Assembly: GCA_018296165.2 (NCBI GenBank)
Contig: JACKQL020000020.1
Location: 744,001-808,000, forward strand
DNA: 64,000 bases
Source: Termitomyces sp. T153
Lineage: Eukaryota > Basidiomycota > Agaricomycetes > Agaricales > Lyophyllaceae
Direction of reading: 5' to 3'
A model generated the notes under the pieces. That model worked only from the letters and a program-made list of their open reading frames with translations. It ran no database searches and had not been told where the DNA came from. Both the position numbers and the translations under genes were made by a program. Positions 10,931 to 22,181 of the stretch are shown here, in pieces. Within the stretch, counting starts at the first letter, position 1. The number at the start of each line of letters is the position of its first letter.

Positions 10931-11912
10931 GATGAGGTGTAAGCCTCCATCACTGGGTGCTAACAAGTTCTCATGTCTATTGATAGAAAACAAAATTGCC
11001 TTTTCCAACATCTTTCATTCTGAGACAGATGAACCTCAACATTCTCCTCCAGAGCTCCCACCAAGCTCCTCAACACCTCCTAGGGTCTGCCAGCACTGCC
11101 CTGCCTGGGTGTGCCAAATGCCCCAACAGTATGTGATGGCTTCCAGCCCCTCCACCAATTCTCTGTGCCTTAACATGGAGATAGAGACCATGGATACCCA
11201 GCAAACCTGCAGAGTCACTGCTCTTCTGGATAGCAGAGCAACAGGACTGTTTCTGGACTTGGGGTTTGTCAAACACCACAGCCTGACCACACAGCCCCTC
11301 TCCAAGCCAATTCTGGTCTACAACATCAATAGAACACCTAATGAAGCAGGTGCCATCAGCTTCATGGTTGACCTGGTCCTCTGCTATTGGAATCACACAG
11401 AGCATGCCATTTTTGCCATCACTAGTATGGGTAGGCAGGACATGATCCTTGGTTTCACATGGCTCCACAAGCACAACTCCAAAGTAAATTGGACCAAGGG
11501 AGAGGTAACCATGAGCAGGTGCCCTTGGAAGTGCTCTGCCTGCACTGCTGAGGACAGGAAAGAACACTGGGCTTGAGTTTGAGAGCACATGGCCATCCAC
11601 ACATGTTGTGCTGGCCCTCTCCCCTTTACTGATCTGGACCTCCTGGATCACCTGCCTCTGGCATTCCCTCATAAAGAAGCCCTCTACAAGAACAACCAGA
11701 GCAGTGGCAGAGCTCCAGAGGAGGAGCATGGAGAGGAGTTTGGTGGCATACACAAGCCAGAGTTTCCAGATAAGGTGGGAGAAGTGGGAGACCAAATCTA
11801 TGCTACCACCATACACCTGCTGCCCTCAGTTGCAGAGATCCAGGCTAGCCAGACCACATCCCAGCAGCTAGCCCAGGCATTTGCTGCTAATACCACACCC
11901 CAAGAGTTCTGA
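10931..11912 (+). pseudogene. Gypsy-A protease region
   Basis: The frame 10932-11576 carries the retropepsin signature as LLDSRATGLFLD (about 11221-11256), where the family has D-S/T-G-A; the active-site Gly is replaced by Arg, again a G-to-A type change. A second protease block, MILGFTWLHKHN, lies near 11440-11475, as expected for Ty3/Gypsy aspartic proteases. A linker towards RT follows at 11589-11912. Confidence 0.75.
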
Positions 11913-11929
11913 GATGTTGTACCCCTCTA

Positions 11930-13350
11930 CCTTCATGTATTTGAGGATGTGTTCTCCAAAGCCTCATTTGACTTGCTTCCAGAGCACAAGAGGTGGAACC
12001 ATGCCATCAAACTGCTGCCAGATTCCACACCCTCCAGCTGTAAGGTCTACCTGCTAGTGCCCAGGGAGCAGAACAAGCTTGACACCTTCCTGCATGAGAA
12101 CCTGGACTCTGGTTGCATCCACCCTTCCAAGTCTCCAATGGCTTCTTCAGTCTTCTTCATCAAGAGGAAGGATGGCTTGCTCCAACTGGTTCAGGATTAT
12201 TGGGTGCTCAATGCCATGATGGTGAAGAACCACTACCCCTCCCCCTCATCTCTGAGCTCATCAAAAACCTCCAGGGTGCATGCTACTTCACTAAACTGGA
12301 TGTCTGGTGGGGCTACAACAATGTGTGTATCTAGGAAGGAGACAAGTGGAAGGCCACCTTCTGGACCAACCAAGGATTGTATGAACCACTTGTTATGTTC
12401 TTTGGACTCACCAACAGCCCTGCCACTATCCAGACAATAATGAACAACATCTTTTGGGACCACCTGCCATTTCTCAGACAATAATGAACAACATCTTTTG
12501 GGACCTTATTGTGGAGGGTGTAGTGTGTGTATACCTCAATGACATCCTCATCTACACCAAAATGCTGGAAGAACACTATTGGATCACTCAGCTTGTATTG
12601 GAATGCCTCTGCCAGCACCAGCTCTACCTCAAACTAGAGAAGTGTGAGTTTGAACAGACCCAGATTGAGTATTTCAGCCTAATCATCTCATACAGAGCCA
12701 CAGAAATAAACCCAGTGAAGTTAGCAGGTGTAGGGGAGTGGCCAGAGCCCAAGAACAAGAAGGAAGTGCAGGCATTCCTCAGCTTTGCAAACTTCTACTA
12801 GAGATTCTCCAGGACTTCTTGCACCATGCCTGTCCACTATTTGACCTCACTGGAAAGGACATTGCATGGAGTTGGGGACCTCTGAAGCAAGCGGCCTTCA
12901 ATGCCCTCAAGTGTGCCATGACCTCCAGACCCATCCTCCTCTTCCCAGATGACAACTCCCCCTTCTAGGTGGAAGCTGACAGCTCCAATTTTGCTATGAG
13001 GGCCATTCTTTCACAGCAATTCCTGGAGGATGGGAAGTGGCATCTGGTGGCCTTTTACTCCAAGAGCCTAAATGCAGTAGAGTGGAACTATGAGATCCAT
13101 GACAAGGAGATGCTGGCTATCATCTGGTCATTTGAGGAATGGCAGCACTTCCTGGAAGGTGTGTGGCACAAGTTTGAGGTCTAGATGGATCATAAGAACC
13201 TTGAATACTTCTGGGCAGCTAAGAAGCTCAATCACCAACAGGCCTGGTAGTCTCTCTACCTTGCCAACTTTGACTTCTTGTAGTGCCACAAGCCTGGCTG
13301 GAGCATGGGGAAACCAGATGCTCTGTCCCAAAGAGCAGACCACAGCATGG
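11930..13350 (+). pseudogene. Gypsy-A reverse transcriptase and RNase H
   Basis: The pol fragments are in order: RT N-terminus (KSPMASSVFFIKRKDG, QDYWVLNAMM), palm core VYLNDILIYT at 12529-12558, the connection domain (EWPEPKNKKEVQAFLSF), and RNase H (VEADSS, FYSKSLNAVEWNYEIHDKEMLAIIW). The catalytic YLDD is YLND: the Asp codon at 12538-12540 is AAT. A short stretch with GACAATAATGAACAACATCT is duplicated at about 12433-12453 and 12476-12496. Several stops and frame changes interrupt the domain. Confidence 0.85.
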
Positions 13351-13359
13351 GGGGGAGGA

Positions 13360-14930
13360 TAACAGCAACATTGTGCTCCTCCACTCTAAACTGTTTGTGA
13401 TCCAAGCCATGGAGGGTCTAGCCATCAAAGGAGCAGAGGTGGACATTTTCCAAGACATCTGGTGGAGTAATCAAGATGGTCAGCAGAAGAAACTTATCTC
13501 ATGCAGGCAGCTCAGGTGCTGAAGTTAGGATGTACCACTAGTGCCAAATCAGTCTATGCAGATGAATGGGCCCTCCAGGATGGGATCCTGACCTTCAGGG
13601 ATTGTATCTACATGCCCAATGTTCTGGAGCTCTGTCAGAGGATTGTGGAGCAACACCACAACTCCTGCATTGCAGGGCACCCTGGACAATGGAAAACATT
13701 GGAGCTATTATTGCAGAACTACTGGTGGCCCCAGATGTCCCAGTATATTGGGTCCTACACTAGTACATGCAATCTTTGTCTCCAGACCAAACCCCAATGC
13801 TGCCTTCCCTATGGACAGCTACACCTCCTGCCCATGCCTGTGGAACAATGGAGTGTTGCCTCTGTGTACTTCATCATAGAGCTCCCTGACACCCATAGTT
13901 ACAATGCAATCATAGTGGTGGTGGACCTGTATGGCAAGCAAGTGCACTTTGTTCCAACTCACACCACCTGCTCTGCCATAGGCACTGTGAACCTGTACCA
14001 GAGGAACATCTGAAAGCTCCATGGCCTCTCCAATGCCTATGTCTCTGACTGGGGACCACAATTTGTGGTGGACTTCACCAGGGAGCTCTACCAACTACTT
14101 AGCATGAAGCTTCATACCTCCACCACCTATCACTCACAGTCCAATGGCCAGACTGAACATGTAAACCAGGAGTTGGAGCAGTACCTCCACCTTTTCTGCA
14201 ATGAGCACTAGGATGACTGGAATGAACTCCTCCCTGATGCCAAGTTCCAATACAACAACCACATTCACACATCTACTCAGTTCTCCCCATTCTTCCTCAA
14301 CACCAGACAGCACCCATGCGTGGGCTTTAAACCTCAAGCCCAACCCTCAGAGAATGAGGCAGTAAACAAATTTGTGGACCAGATGAAGAGGTCACAGGAG
14401 GAGGCCCAAGCAGCACTAGCAAAGGCAAAGGAGGACATGGTGCAATACTACAACCACAGAAGGACCCTGGAGCACAGATACCAGCCTGGAGATTGAGTCT
14501 TCCTGGATGCCTCTGACATTATGGCTACCTAACCCTTGAAAAAGCTGTCACACTATTAGCTGGGACCTTTCATCATGTAATAGCAGATAGGGCCCCTAGC
14601 CTACTGACTCTGGCTCCCTGCAAGGATGTGCCAGCTTCATCCAGTATTCAATGTGGTCAAACTGACCCCAGCCCCCAAGGATTGTATTCCAGGGCAATGT
14701 CTGCCACCCCCACAACTCCCAGTAGTAGTCAACAACAATGAGGAGTACAAGGTGGAGGAAATCCTGGATAGTTGTTTATTCTGGAGATGACTACAATACA
14801 AGGTGAAGTGGAAGGGCTATGGGATTAAGAATATCTTCTGGGAACTATGGAAGAATGTGCATGCCCCCAGACTCATCAAGGAGTTCCACAGGTGATACCC
14901 AGACACTCCCCATGCCATACAAGGAATCTA
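13360..14930 (+). pseudogene. Gypsy-A integrase with C-terminal chromodomain
   Basis: The H2C2 zinc-binding region (EQHHNSCIAGHPG, then CNLCLQTK) is followed by the catalytic core from about 13850 (IIVVVDLYGKQVHFVPTH), interrupted by TGA at 14011-14013 where CGA is likely ancestral, then SDWGPQFV, STTYHSQSNGQTEHVNQELEQYL and the GPR/IN C-terminal part. A chromodomain at about 14740-14890 reads YKVEEILDS, LQYKVKWKGYG and FWELWKNVHAPRLIKEF. Chromodomain integrases define chromoviruses, whose integration is directed to heterochromatin. The segment 13557-14234 is identical, inverted, to 19300-19977. Confidence 0.88.
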
Positions 14931-15008
14931 CCCTACTTTGCTGGTGGACTGAGCAATCAGGGACTTCTTTTACTCCACACATTGAGATGCTGCATGCTAA
15001 AGGGGGGG

Positions 15009-15381
15009 TGATATCAGGAGACTGACAATGCCAACCTCTGCAACCCATTCCAGTGCCTCCACAGCTTGTTTGACATCTCCAGAGTTCTGGAATGAGCCCC
15101 AGAAATCTTCAGAGAACCATGGAGTTCTCCATATTACCTCACCAATCATTGTCCTAGGGTTAGGATTAGCTCTGGCCTTCTGTACAGTAGTTCCCATGCC
15201 TCTGCCACCCACTGATGCACTATACTGAGCAGCAGGAATCCTTAGACTTGTTCTCTTTGGATTCCCCTCTGCTAGGTAATTAGTTACTGATTGTATCATC
15301 ATCTACTCCTGCTAATATACTTTGGATTCTCCTCTGCCAGCTGCATGACTCTGATCCACTGCCCCAGAGGTTGCCCTTACA
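15009..15381 (+). repeat. Gypsy-A right LTR
   Basis: A polypurine tract (TAAAGGGGGGG) at 14998-15008 immediately precedes the LTR, which starts TGATATCAGGAG and ends TTGCCCTTACA. It is homologous to 9231-9600. The divergence between the two LTRs indicates an old insertion or strong mutational decay. Confidence 0.8.
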
Positions 15382-16600
15382 TTGTCCATAAGGTTCACCT
15401 TTGCCATAATTGGATTGAACTTTCTGATCTCCTCTACCAGGTCTTTGGGCATGTTGACATAGCCATGGCCATCCCTTCCCATCTAAACTCCATTTATCCT
15501 AACTTTGTAACATCTGTCATCTGTGATCATATTGATGGTGTGGGCTGGCACTTCAAATATGTCAATAAATTTGTCTGCATGTTGTCTCAACTCTTCACCT
15601 GTTTGATCTTCACAAAGCATAATAATCAAGTTTTGGTTGTAATTATACTGTGCCAATGCTACACACAGGGCTTTGCAGTAGGGGATAGGGATAGGCAGTC
15701 ATTTATCAGGTTAATGAGTCTATGTGGGTTCAGATAGTTTGTGTCAAACTTCTCCCTCTGCAGGATGATGACTAGTCTTGCTGGGTTGTATTGGTCTTTT
15801 GGCAAGCAAGGTGGAGTCTGTTGTCATTTGGTGGTCTGTGTCTGGTTCAGGTTGCTGCTCTTTGTGGGTTTGTATGTTGGGCCTGTGGCTATCACTGTCT
15901 TCATGCCCTAAACCTCCATTGGATAGCTTCTGTTTGTTTCTTCCTGCATTGGGTCCCCCTCTTGGCATTTAACCAGTGTCCACTGCTTTTGTTAGGTCCT
16001 TTACAGTGTTTTGTAGCTCAGTGGTTTCCTGTAGTGCATGCACAGAATCAGTAGTGCTGGATTCACAGTGCTTCTCACTGCTGTCACCAGTTCCAGTAGT
16101 ATTTTCTTCATACTTTGTATACTATTTCTTCCATCTTTGAGTTTCAGACATAGTGGTCTGAATACTGTTTGAGCTCCCTCCTCAGGTTCTCCAGCTGGTT
16201 CATCACTATTGCCTCATTTTCCAATGTTATCCTTCTCTCTGTTTTGAGCTCCACTTCTATCTCTGCATTTGTCTGTGTTCCCAGGTTGCATCTCAGTCTT
16301 GTCAGGGTTCTAAGCTCCTGTTCAACTTGCTGGCCAAAGACATTGATGTCCCTCTGTTTACATCATCCCAAGGTGGGTCTTGCCAGTGACATGTTTATGT
16401 AATCTTCTGTCTCTCCCCCTGGTGGTCTGTCCTGCACACTTTTGGCATGTTTTTTCACACTCTTGCTGTACATTGCTGCTACAGTATCTATCCTTACCCT
16501 TTCCTTACTGTGGGTATATACAGGTCAGGTGGTGGAAGCAGATCAAGAGTGGTTCTCAAAAATCCCTGTTTTCTAGTAAATCCATGAATACTCTTGATTC
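15382..16600 (-). pseudogene. LINE ORF1 5' part (coiled coil), split by Gypsy-A
   Basis: Read on the minus strand from about 16400 downwards, the sequence encodes a heptad-rich segment (QQVEQELRTLTRL, then ITLENEAIVNQLENLRREL), typical of the coiled coil that trimerises LINE ORF1 proteins. A polar Ser/Thr/His-rich frame follows at 15744-15968 (MPRGGPNAGRNKQKLSN at its start), then GYVNMPKDLVEEIRKFNPIM just before the Gypsy junction. The order is right for the N-terminal half of the ORF1 that continues at 9230-8802. Frames are broken by several mutations. Confidence 0.65.
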
Positions 16601-17231
16601 ATTGTCCTTATTAGCCTAATACCAGTAATACACATCATTTTAATAATAAACAAGGGTAAGATTTGCCAAGTTTATTTCTAAAAATGTATTGCAGCCATGA
16701 AATGTAAAATTACATAAATTATGGTATCCAAATTCACTTTTAAAGAAATGAAATTGAGGGAATGTTATTTCATTTTAACACAAATAAAAATCAATTGAGG
16801 TTTTCAATTTTTAAATTAGCAAAAAATGAGTGAACCTAACAACTATATGGAAACATTTTCAAGTGAATGTTATAGTAATATATCAGATTCAAAATGTGGC
16901 TCTGCCTTGATATGACTTATTATGATGTTACCTCTTTGATGTCCAAAATTGAAATATGTGTAATGTGAATAATACTGTATATCAGAAAATAGACAAAATT
17001 TTAACTGTCAGTCATATAGAAATTTGGCTGATATCATTAGCTAAGCATTGAGCACTATTGTTGGAATGATTGCATGGCTTTAGATTAGATTTGGCTTGTC
17101 ATGGGCACCATTGACATGTCACAAGTTGCCAAGTCCAGTTCTCTCCATCATCATGTCCTGCCAGTGTGCTGCTTCCATGCTGCATCCTTTGAAACTCCAA
17201 TGATGAGTATACCAAAAACAAGAGGCAATTG
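16601..17231. other. AT-rich gene-free DNA
   Basis: Strongly AT-rich sequence with no coding signal, no CpG to speak of, and no clear repeat partner in the window. It separates the LINE relic from the second Gypsy element. Confidence 0.5.
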
Positions 17232-17610
17232 TGTAAGGACAACCTTCAGGAGTGGTGGCTCAGAGTCATGCAGCTAGCAGAGTGGAATCTAAAGTGTATT
17301 AGCAAAGTAGACAACAATACAACAGTGACTAATCACCTAGCAGGGGGAATCTGAAGAGAACAAGTCTAAGGATCCCTGCTGCTTAGTGCAGCACATCAGT
17401 GGGCAATGGAGGCATGGGAATAGCTATACAGAAGGCCAGAGCTAGCCCTAACCCTAGGAAAGTGATCAATGAGGTAATACAGAAAGTCCCATGGAGTCTC
17501 CAGAGATCTCTGGGGGTCTGGAATGAGCCCTGGAGATGTTGAGCAAGCTGCAGAGGCACAAAGCACTGGAACAAGCCACAGAGGTTGGAAATGGAGGTCC
17601 TCTGACATCA
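17232..17610 (-). repeat. Gypsy-B 3' LTR
   Basis: This 379-bp segment, read on the minus strand, starts TGATGTCAGAGG after a purine-rich tract (rc of CTCCCCCTCT at 17611-17620) and ends TTGTCCTTACA. It aligns with the Gypsy-A LTRs along its length (for example CTAACCCTAGGA, GAACAAGTCTAAGGATCC in plus orientation). Confidence 0.75.
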
Positions 17611-18535
17611 CTCCCCCTCTAGCATGCAGCATCTCAATGTGTGGGGTAGAAAAAGTTCCAGATTGCCTGGTCCACTGGTGAGATGAGATAGATTCCTCAG
17701 ATGGTGCATGGTGCATCTGAGTGCTTCTGATGGAACTCCCTGATAAGCCCTGGGGCATTCATGTTCTTCTGTGATTCCCAGGAGATGTCCTCAATTCTGT
17801 AAACTTTCCACTTCACCTTATATTGTAGTCATTGCCAATATAAATGGCTATCCAGGATCTCCTCCACCTCATACTCCTTGCTATTGTTAACCACCACCAG
17901 GAGTGGTGGGGGTGGCAAGCATTTCCCCAGAATAGGATCCTTTGGGGCTGGAGTTAGTTTGACCACATTAAACACCAGATGGAGCTGGTGCATACCTGCA
18001 GGGAGCTGGAGCCAATAGGCTAGGAGCCCTATTTGCTGTTCCACCATGAAAGGTTGCAATTGACAGTGCAAAAGCTTTTTTGATGGTTGGGTGGTTGTAA
18101 TATTGGAGGCATCCAGGTAGACTTGATGTCTGGGCTGGGATTTGGGCACTGGGGTCCTTCCATAGTTGTAGTATTATACCATGTCATCTTTTTCCTTCAC
18201 CAGAGCCACTTGGGCTTCTTCCTATGATCTCTTCATCCAGTCCACAAACTTGTTCACTGCCTCATTCTCTGAAGGCCAGGCCTAGGGCTCAAAACACATG
18301 TGCAGGTGATGTCTGGTGTTGAGGAAAAAGGGCAAGACTTGGGTGGCCACATGGATGTGGTTGTTGTACTGAAACTTGGCATCAGGGAGGATTTTGTCCC
18401 AGTCATCCTGGCACTTGTTGCAGAAGAGGCAGAGGTACTGCTCCAACTCCTGGTTCACATGTTTGGTCTGGCCATTGGACTGTAAGTGGTGAGCTGTGGA
18501 GGTGTGGAGCTTCACACCAAGTAGTCAGTAGAGTT
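17611..18535 (-). pseudogene. Gypsy-B integrase/chromodomain 3' end, first copy
   Basis: Minus-strand blocks in order: HTSTAHHLQSNGQTKHVNQE (integrase core), the linker, the MHQLHLVFNVVKLTPAP segment and the chromodomain start YEVEEILDSHLYWQ, then the pol end. It ends where the same sequence begins again at about 18536, so the 3' end of pol is present twice in tandem. The two copies differ at many positions, so this is not a recent simple duplication; recombination between two Gypsy copies is likely. Confidence 0.75.
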
Positions 18536-20050
18536 GCAGCATCTTGATGTGTGGAGTAGAAGAAGTCCCTGATGCTTGGTCCACTGGCAAAATAGGGTAG
18601 ATTCCTTGTATGGTGCATAGAGCATCTGGGTGTCTTCTGTGGAACTCCTTGATGAGTCTGGGGGCATGTATGTTCTCCCACAGTTCCCATGAGATATTCT
18701 TGATCCTATAGCCCTTTCACCTCACCTTGTATTGTAGCTGTTGCTGGAATAAAAATCAATAACTATCCAGAATTTCCTCCACCTCATACTCCTCATTGTT
18801 GTCAACCACCACTGGGGGTGGTGGGGGTGGCAGATGTTGCCCTGAGACAGGATCCTTTGGAGCCAGAGTCAGTTTGACCACATTGAATACTGGATGAAGC
18901 TGGCACATCCCTGCAGGGAGCCAGAGTTGGTAGGCTAGGGGCCCTACCTGCCATTTCACCATGAAAGGTCCCAACTGGTGGTGCAACAGCTTTTTTGAGG
19001 GATGGGTCATTATAATGTCAGAGGCATCTAGGTAGACTTGATCTCTGGGCTGGTATTTGTATCCTGGGGTCCCTCCACAGTTGTAGTATTGCACCATGTC
19101 ATTCTTTGCCTTTGCCAGCACTGCTCAGGCCTCCTTCTGTGACCTCTTCATCCAGTCCACAAATTTGTTTACTGCTTCATTCTCCAAGGGTTGGGCCCAG
19201 GGTTTGAAGCCCATATGCAGGTGTTGTCTGGTGTTGAGGAAGAATGAGGAGAACTGGGTGGAAGCATGAATATGGTTGTTGTATTGGAACTCAGCATTGG
19301 GGAGGAGTTCATTCCAGTCATCCTAGTGCTCATTGCAGAAAAGGTGGAGGTACTGCTCCAACTCCTGGTTTACATGTTCAGTCTGGCCATTGGACTGTGA
19401 GTGATAGGTGGTGGAGGTATGAAGCTTCATGCTAAGTAGTTGGTAGAGCTCCCTGGTGAAGTCCACCACAAATTGTGGTCCCCAGTCAGAGACATAGGCA
19501 TTGGAGAGGCCATGGAGCTTTCAGATGTTCCTCTGGTACAGGTTCACAGTGCCTATGGCAGAGCAGGTGGTGTGAGTTGGAACAAAGTGCACTTGCTTGC
19601 CATACAGGTCCACCACCACTATGATTGCATTGTAACTATGGGTGTCAGGGAGCTCTATGATGAAGTACACAGAGGCAACACTCCATTGTTCCACAGGCAT
19701 GGGCAGGAGGTGTAGCTGTCCATAGGGAAGGCAGCATTGGGGTTTGGTCTGGAGACAAAGATTGCATGTACTAGTGTAGGACCCAATATACTGGGACATC
19801 TGGGGCCACCAGTAGTTCTGCAATAATAGCTCCAATGTTTTCCATTGTCCAGGGTGCCCTGCAATGCAGGAGTTGTGGTGTTGCTCCACAATCCTCTGAC
19901 AGAGCTCCAGAACATTGGGCATGTAGATACAATCCCTGAAGGTCAGGATCCCATCCTGGAGGGCCCATTCATCTGCACAGACTGATTTGGCACCAGTGGT
20001 GCATCCTGATTTCAGCACCCAGGCTGCCTGAGCAACAAGTTCCTCCTGCT
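18536..20050 (-). pseudogene. Gypsy-B integrase with second chromodomain copy
   Basis: This contains a complete integrase order on the minus strand: H2C2 zinc region (about 19900-19760), catalytic core, GPR and chromodomain-linked C-terminus (YEVEEILDSY at about 18756). The part 19300-19977 is base-for-base identical to 13557-14234 of Gypsy-A, including the in-frame TGA, while both sides differ at many positions. It is non-functional. Confidence 0.85.
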
Positions 20051-21365
20051 GACCATTCCAGTTACCCCACTAAATGTCCTGGAGTATGTCCATCTCTGCT
20101 CCCTCAACAGCTAGACCTTCCATGGCTTGGATTGCAAACAATTTAGGCTGGAGGAGCATGATTTTGCTATTGTCCTCTCCTCCAGTGCCATGGTCTGCTC
20201 TCCAGGACAGGGCATCTGGTTTTCTCATACTCCAGCCTGGCTTGTAGTGCAGCAAGAAGTCAAAGTTGGCTAGATGGAGAGACCACTGGGCTTGTTGGTG
20301 GTTGAGTTTCTTGGCCATCCAGAAGTACTTGAGGTTCTTGTGATCTGTCCAGACCTCAAACTTGTGCCACACACCTTCCAGGAAATGCCACCATTCCTTG
20401 AATGACTAGATAATGGCCAAGATCTCCTTGTCATGGATCTTGTAGTTATGCTCTACCACATTCAGGCTCTTGGAGTAGAAGGCCACCAGATGCCACCTCC
20501 CATATCCCAGGAACTGCTGCAAGAGAACTGCCCTAAAGTCAGAGCTGTCAGCTTCTACCTGGAAGGGAGAGTCATCATTCAGAAAGAGGAGGATAGGTCC
20601 AGAGGTAACTGCACCCTTGAGGGCATCAAAGGCTGTCTGCTCCAGGGGCCCCCAACTCCATATGACATTGTTCCTGGTGAGGTCAAATAGCAGGCAAGCA
20701 TGATGCAAAAAGTTCTGGATGAACCTATGGTAGAAGTTCATGAAGCCTAGGAAAGCCTGCACCTCCTTCTTATTCTTGGGCTCTGGCCACTCTGCAACAC
20801 CTGCCACCTTCACTGAGTCCATCTCCATGGCTCCATGCAAGATGATCAGGTTGAGATACCTGATTCTGGGTCTGCTTGAACTTGCACTTCTCCAGTTTGA
20901 GGTAGAGCTAGTGTTGGCAGAGGTGTTCCAAGACAAGGCATGTGATGCAGCAGTGCTCCTCCAGTGTTTTGGTGTAGATGAGAATGTTGTCAAGGTATAT
21001 GCACACTACACCTTCAGCAATGAAGTCTCAAAAGATGTTGTACATCATCACCTGGAGTGTGGCTAGGCTTTTGGTGAGTCCAAAGAACATAACAAGAGGT
21101 TCAAACAATCCCCAGTTGGTCTGGAAGGCAGCCTTCCACTCATCTCCCTCCTGGATGCACACATTGTTGTAGCCCCACTGGACATCCAAGTACTGTGCAC
21201 CCTGGATGTTGTTGATGAGCTCAGAGATGAAGGGGGAGGGGGTAGCAGTTCTTCATGGTCATGGTGTTGAGAACTTAGTAGTCCTGAACCAGTTGAAGTG
21301 AGCTGTCCTTCTTTTTGATGAAGAAGACTGGAGAAGCCATTGGGGATTTGGAGGGGCAGATACAA
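20051..21365 (-). pseudogene. Gypsy-B reverse transcriptase and RNase H
   Basis: Minus-strand frames give RT N-terminus (SPKSPMASPVFFIKKKD-like near 21300), the palm with YLDNILIYT (Asp-to-Asn at 20986-20988 in the second catalytic position), connection (EWPEPKNKKEVQAFLGFMNFYHRFIQ) and RNase H (QVEADSSDF, LVAFYSKSLNVVEHNYKIHD, WTDHKNLKYFWMAKKLN). The active site is lost by a different mutation from that in Gypsy-A (YLND). Multiple frameshifts are present. Confidence 0.85.
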
Positions 21366-21746
21366 CTGGAGTCTAGGTTCTCTTGCAAGAAGGTGTTGAG
21401 TTTGTCCTGCTCCTTGGGTGCTAGCAAGTAGACTTTACAGCTGGAGGGCTTAGAGTGTAAGGGGGACACTGCTTCAGTAGTTTGACAGAGTCCAGTGAGT
21501 TTGGCAGTGTGGGAAGTAAGGGAGGCTTGGGTAAGTTGAAGCTGTGTCTCCAGAAACAGCAAACAACTCCAGGCATTGTTCTTGGGGCTTGAAGCATCAG
21601 GGGGAGGTGCTGGAGGGGTTGGCTGGGTCATAGGAGCACAGGGGGCACTAAGACACTGGTGGGGGAGAGACCTTTTGAGAAACCAGATAGAAGCTCAGGT
21701 CATCAAAAAGGGGGCTCCCAGACCAAATCTAGAGACTTGTTCTGCT
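21275..21746 (-). pseudogene. Gypsy-B gag start fused to RT by internal deletion
   Basis: One continuous minus-strand frame (21275-21631) runs from the gag N-terminus (MTQPTPPAPPPDASSPKN, then QLTQASLTSHTAKL and LCQTTEAVSPL) directly into the RT N-terminus (KPSSCKVYLLAPKEQDKLN). Compared with Gypsy-A, the capsid, zinc knuckle and protease (about 1.8 kb) are missing. The junction is near 21450. Non-autonomous deletion derivatives of this kind can arise by template switching or unequal recombination. Confidence 0.75.
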
Positions 21747-21906
21747 GTAAGGGTGATATCTGGAGGCTGTGGCTCAATTACACAACTGGCAAAGGGAAAT
21801 CCAAAGTCTATTCAGTACTGTACAGTGTCTACTGAGATAACTACTCATCTGGCAAAGGGAAATCCAAAGAGAACAAGTCTGGGGATTCCCTAGGCCAGGT
21901 GTGACA
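21747..21906 (-). repeat. Gypsy-B 5' LTR (short or truncated)
   Basis: On the minus strand it starts TGTCACACCTGG and ends CCCTTACA, followed by the family's GCAGAACAAGTCTC sequence. At about 160 bp it is less than half the length of the 3' LTR at 17232-17610. It shares only the inner part (GAACAAGTCTGGGG, TTTGGATTTCCC), so the two ends of this element come from different LTR variants. No target duplication was found. Confidence 0.6.
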
Positions 21907-22181
21907 CTTCAGAGGCTTCAGAAGCATGAGAAACAACTGTACAGTATGACAGAGAAAAAAGACAAAGTTATGTGTCAGCAATTGGTCAGCAGTTACATAA
22001 GCTGGTGACAGTGTCAAATGGGCCACACCTGTCTGAATTATGGACAGAGGACCAGGGCAGCCTGAGGGCTGAAACTAGGACCAATAAATAGGGAAAAGGA
22101 AGGAGAATGATGGAAAACTATAGTTGGGGAAATCTGACAAGAACTGGAGAAGGAGAAAGGGAAACAAGTGGGACATCTCCA

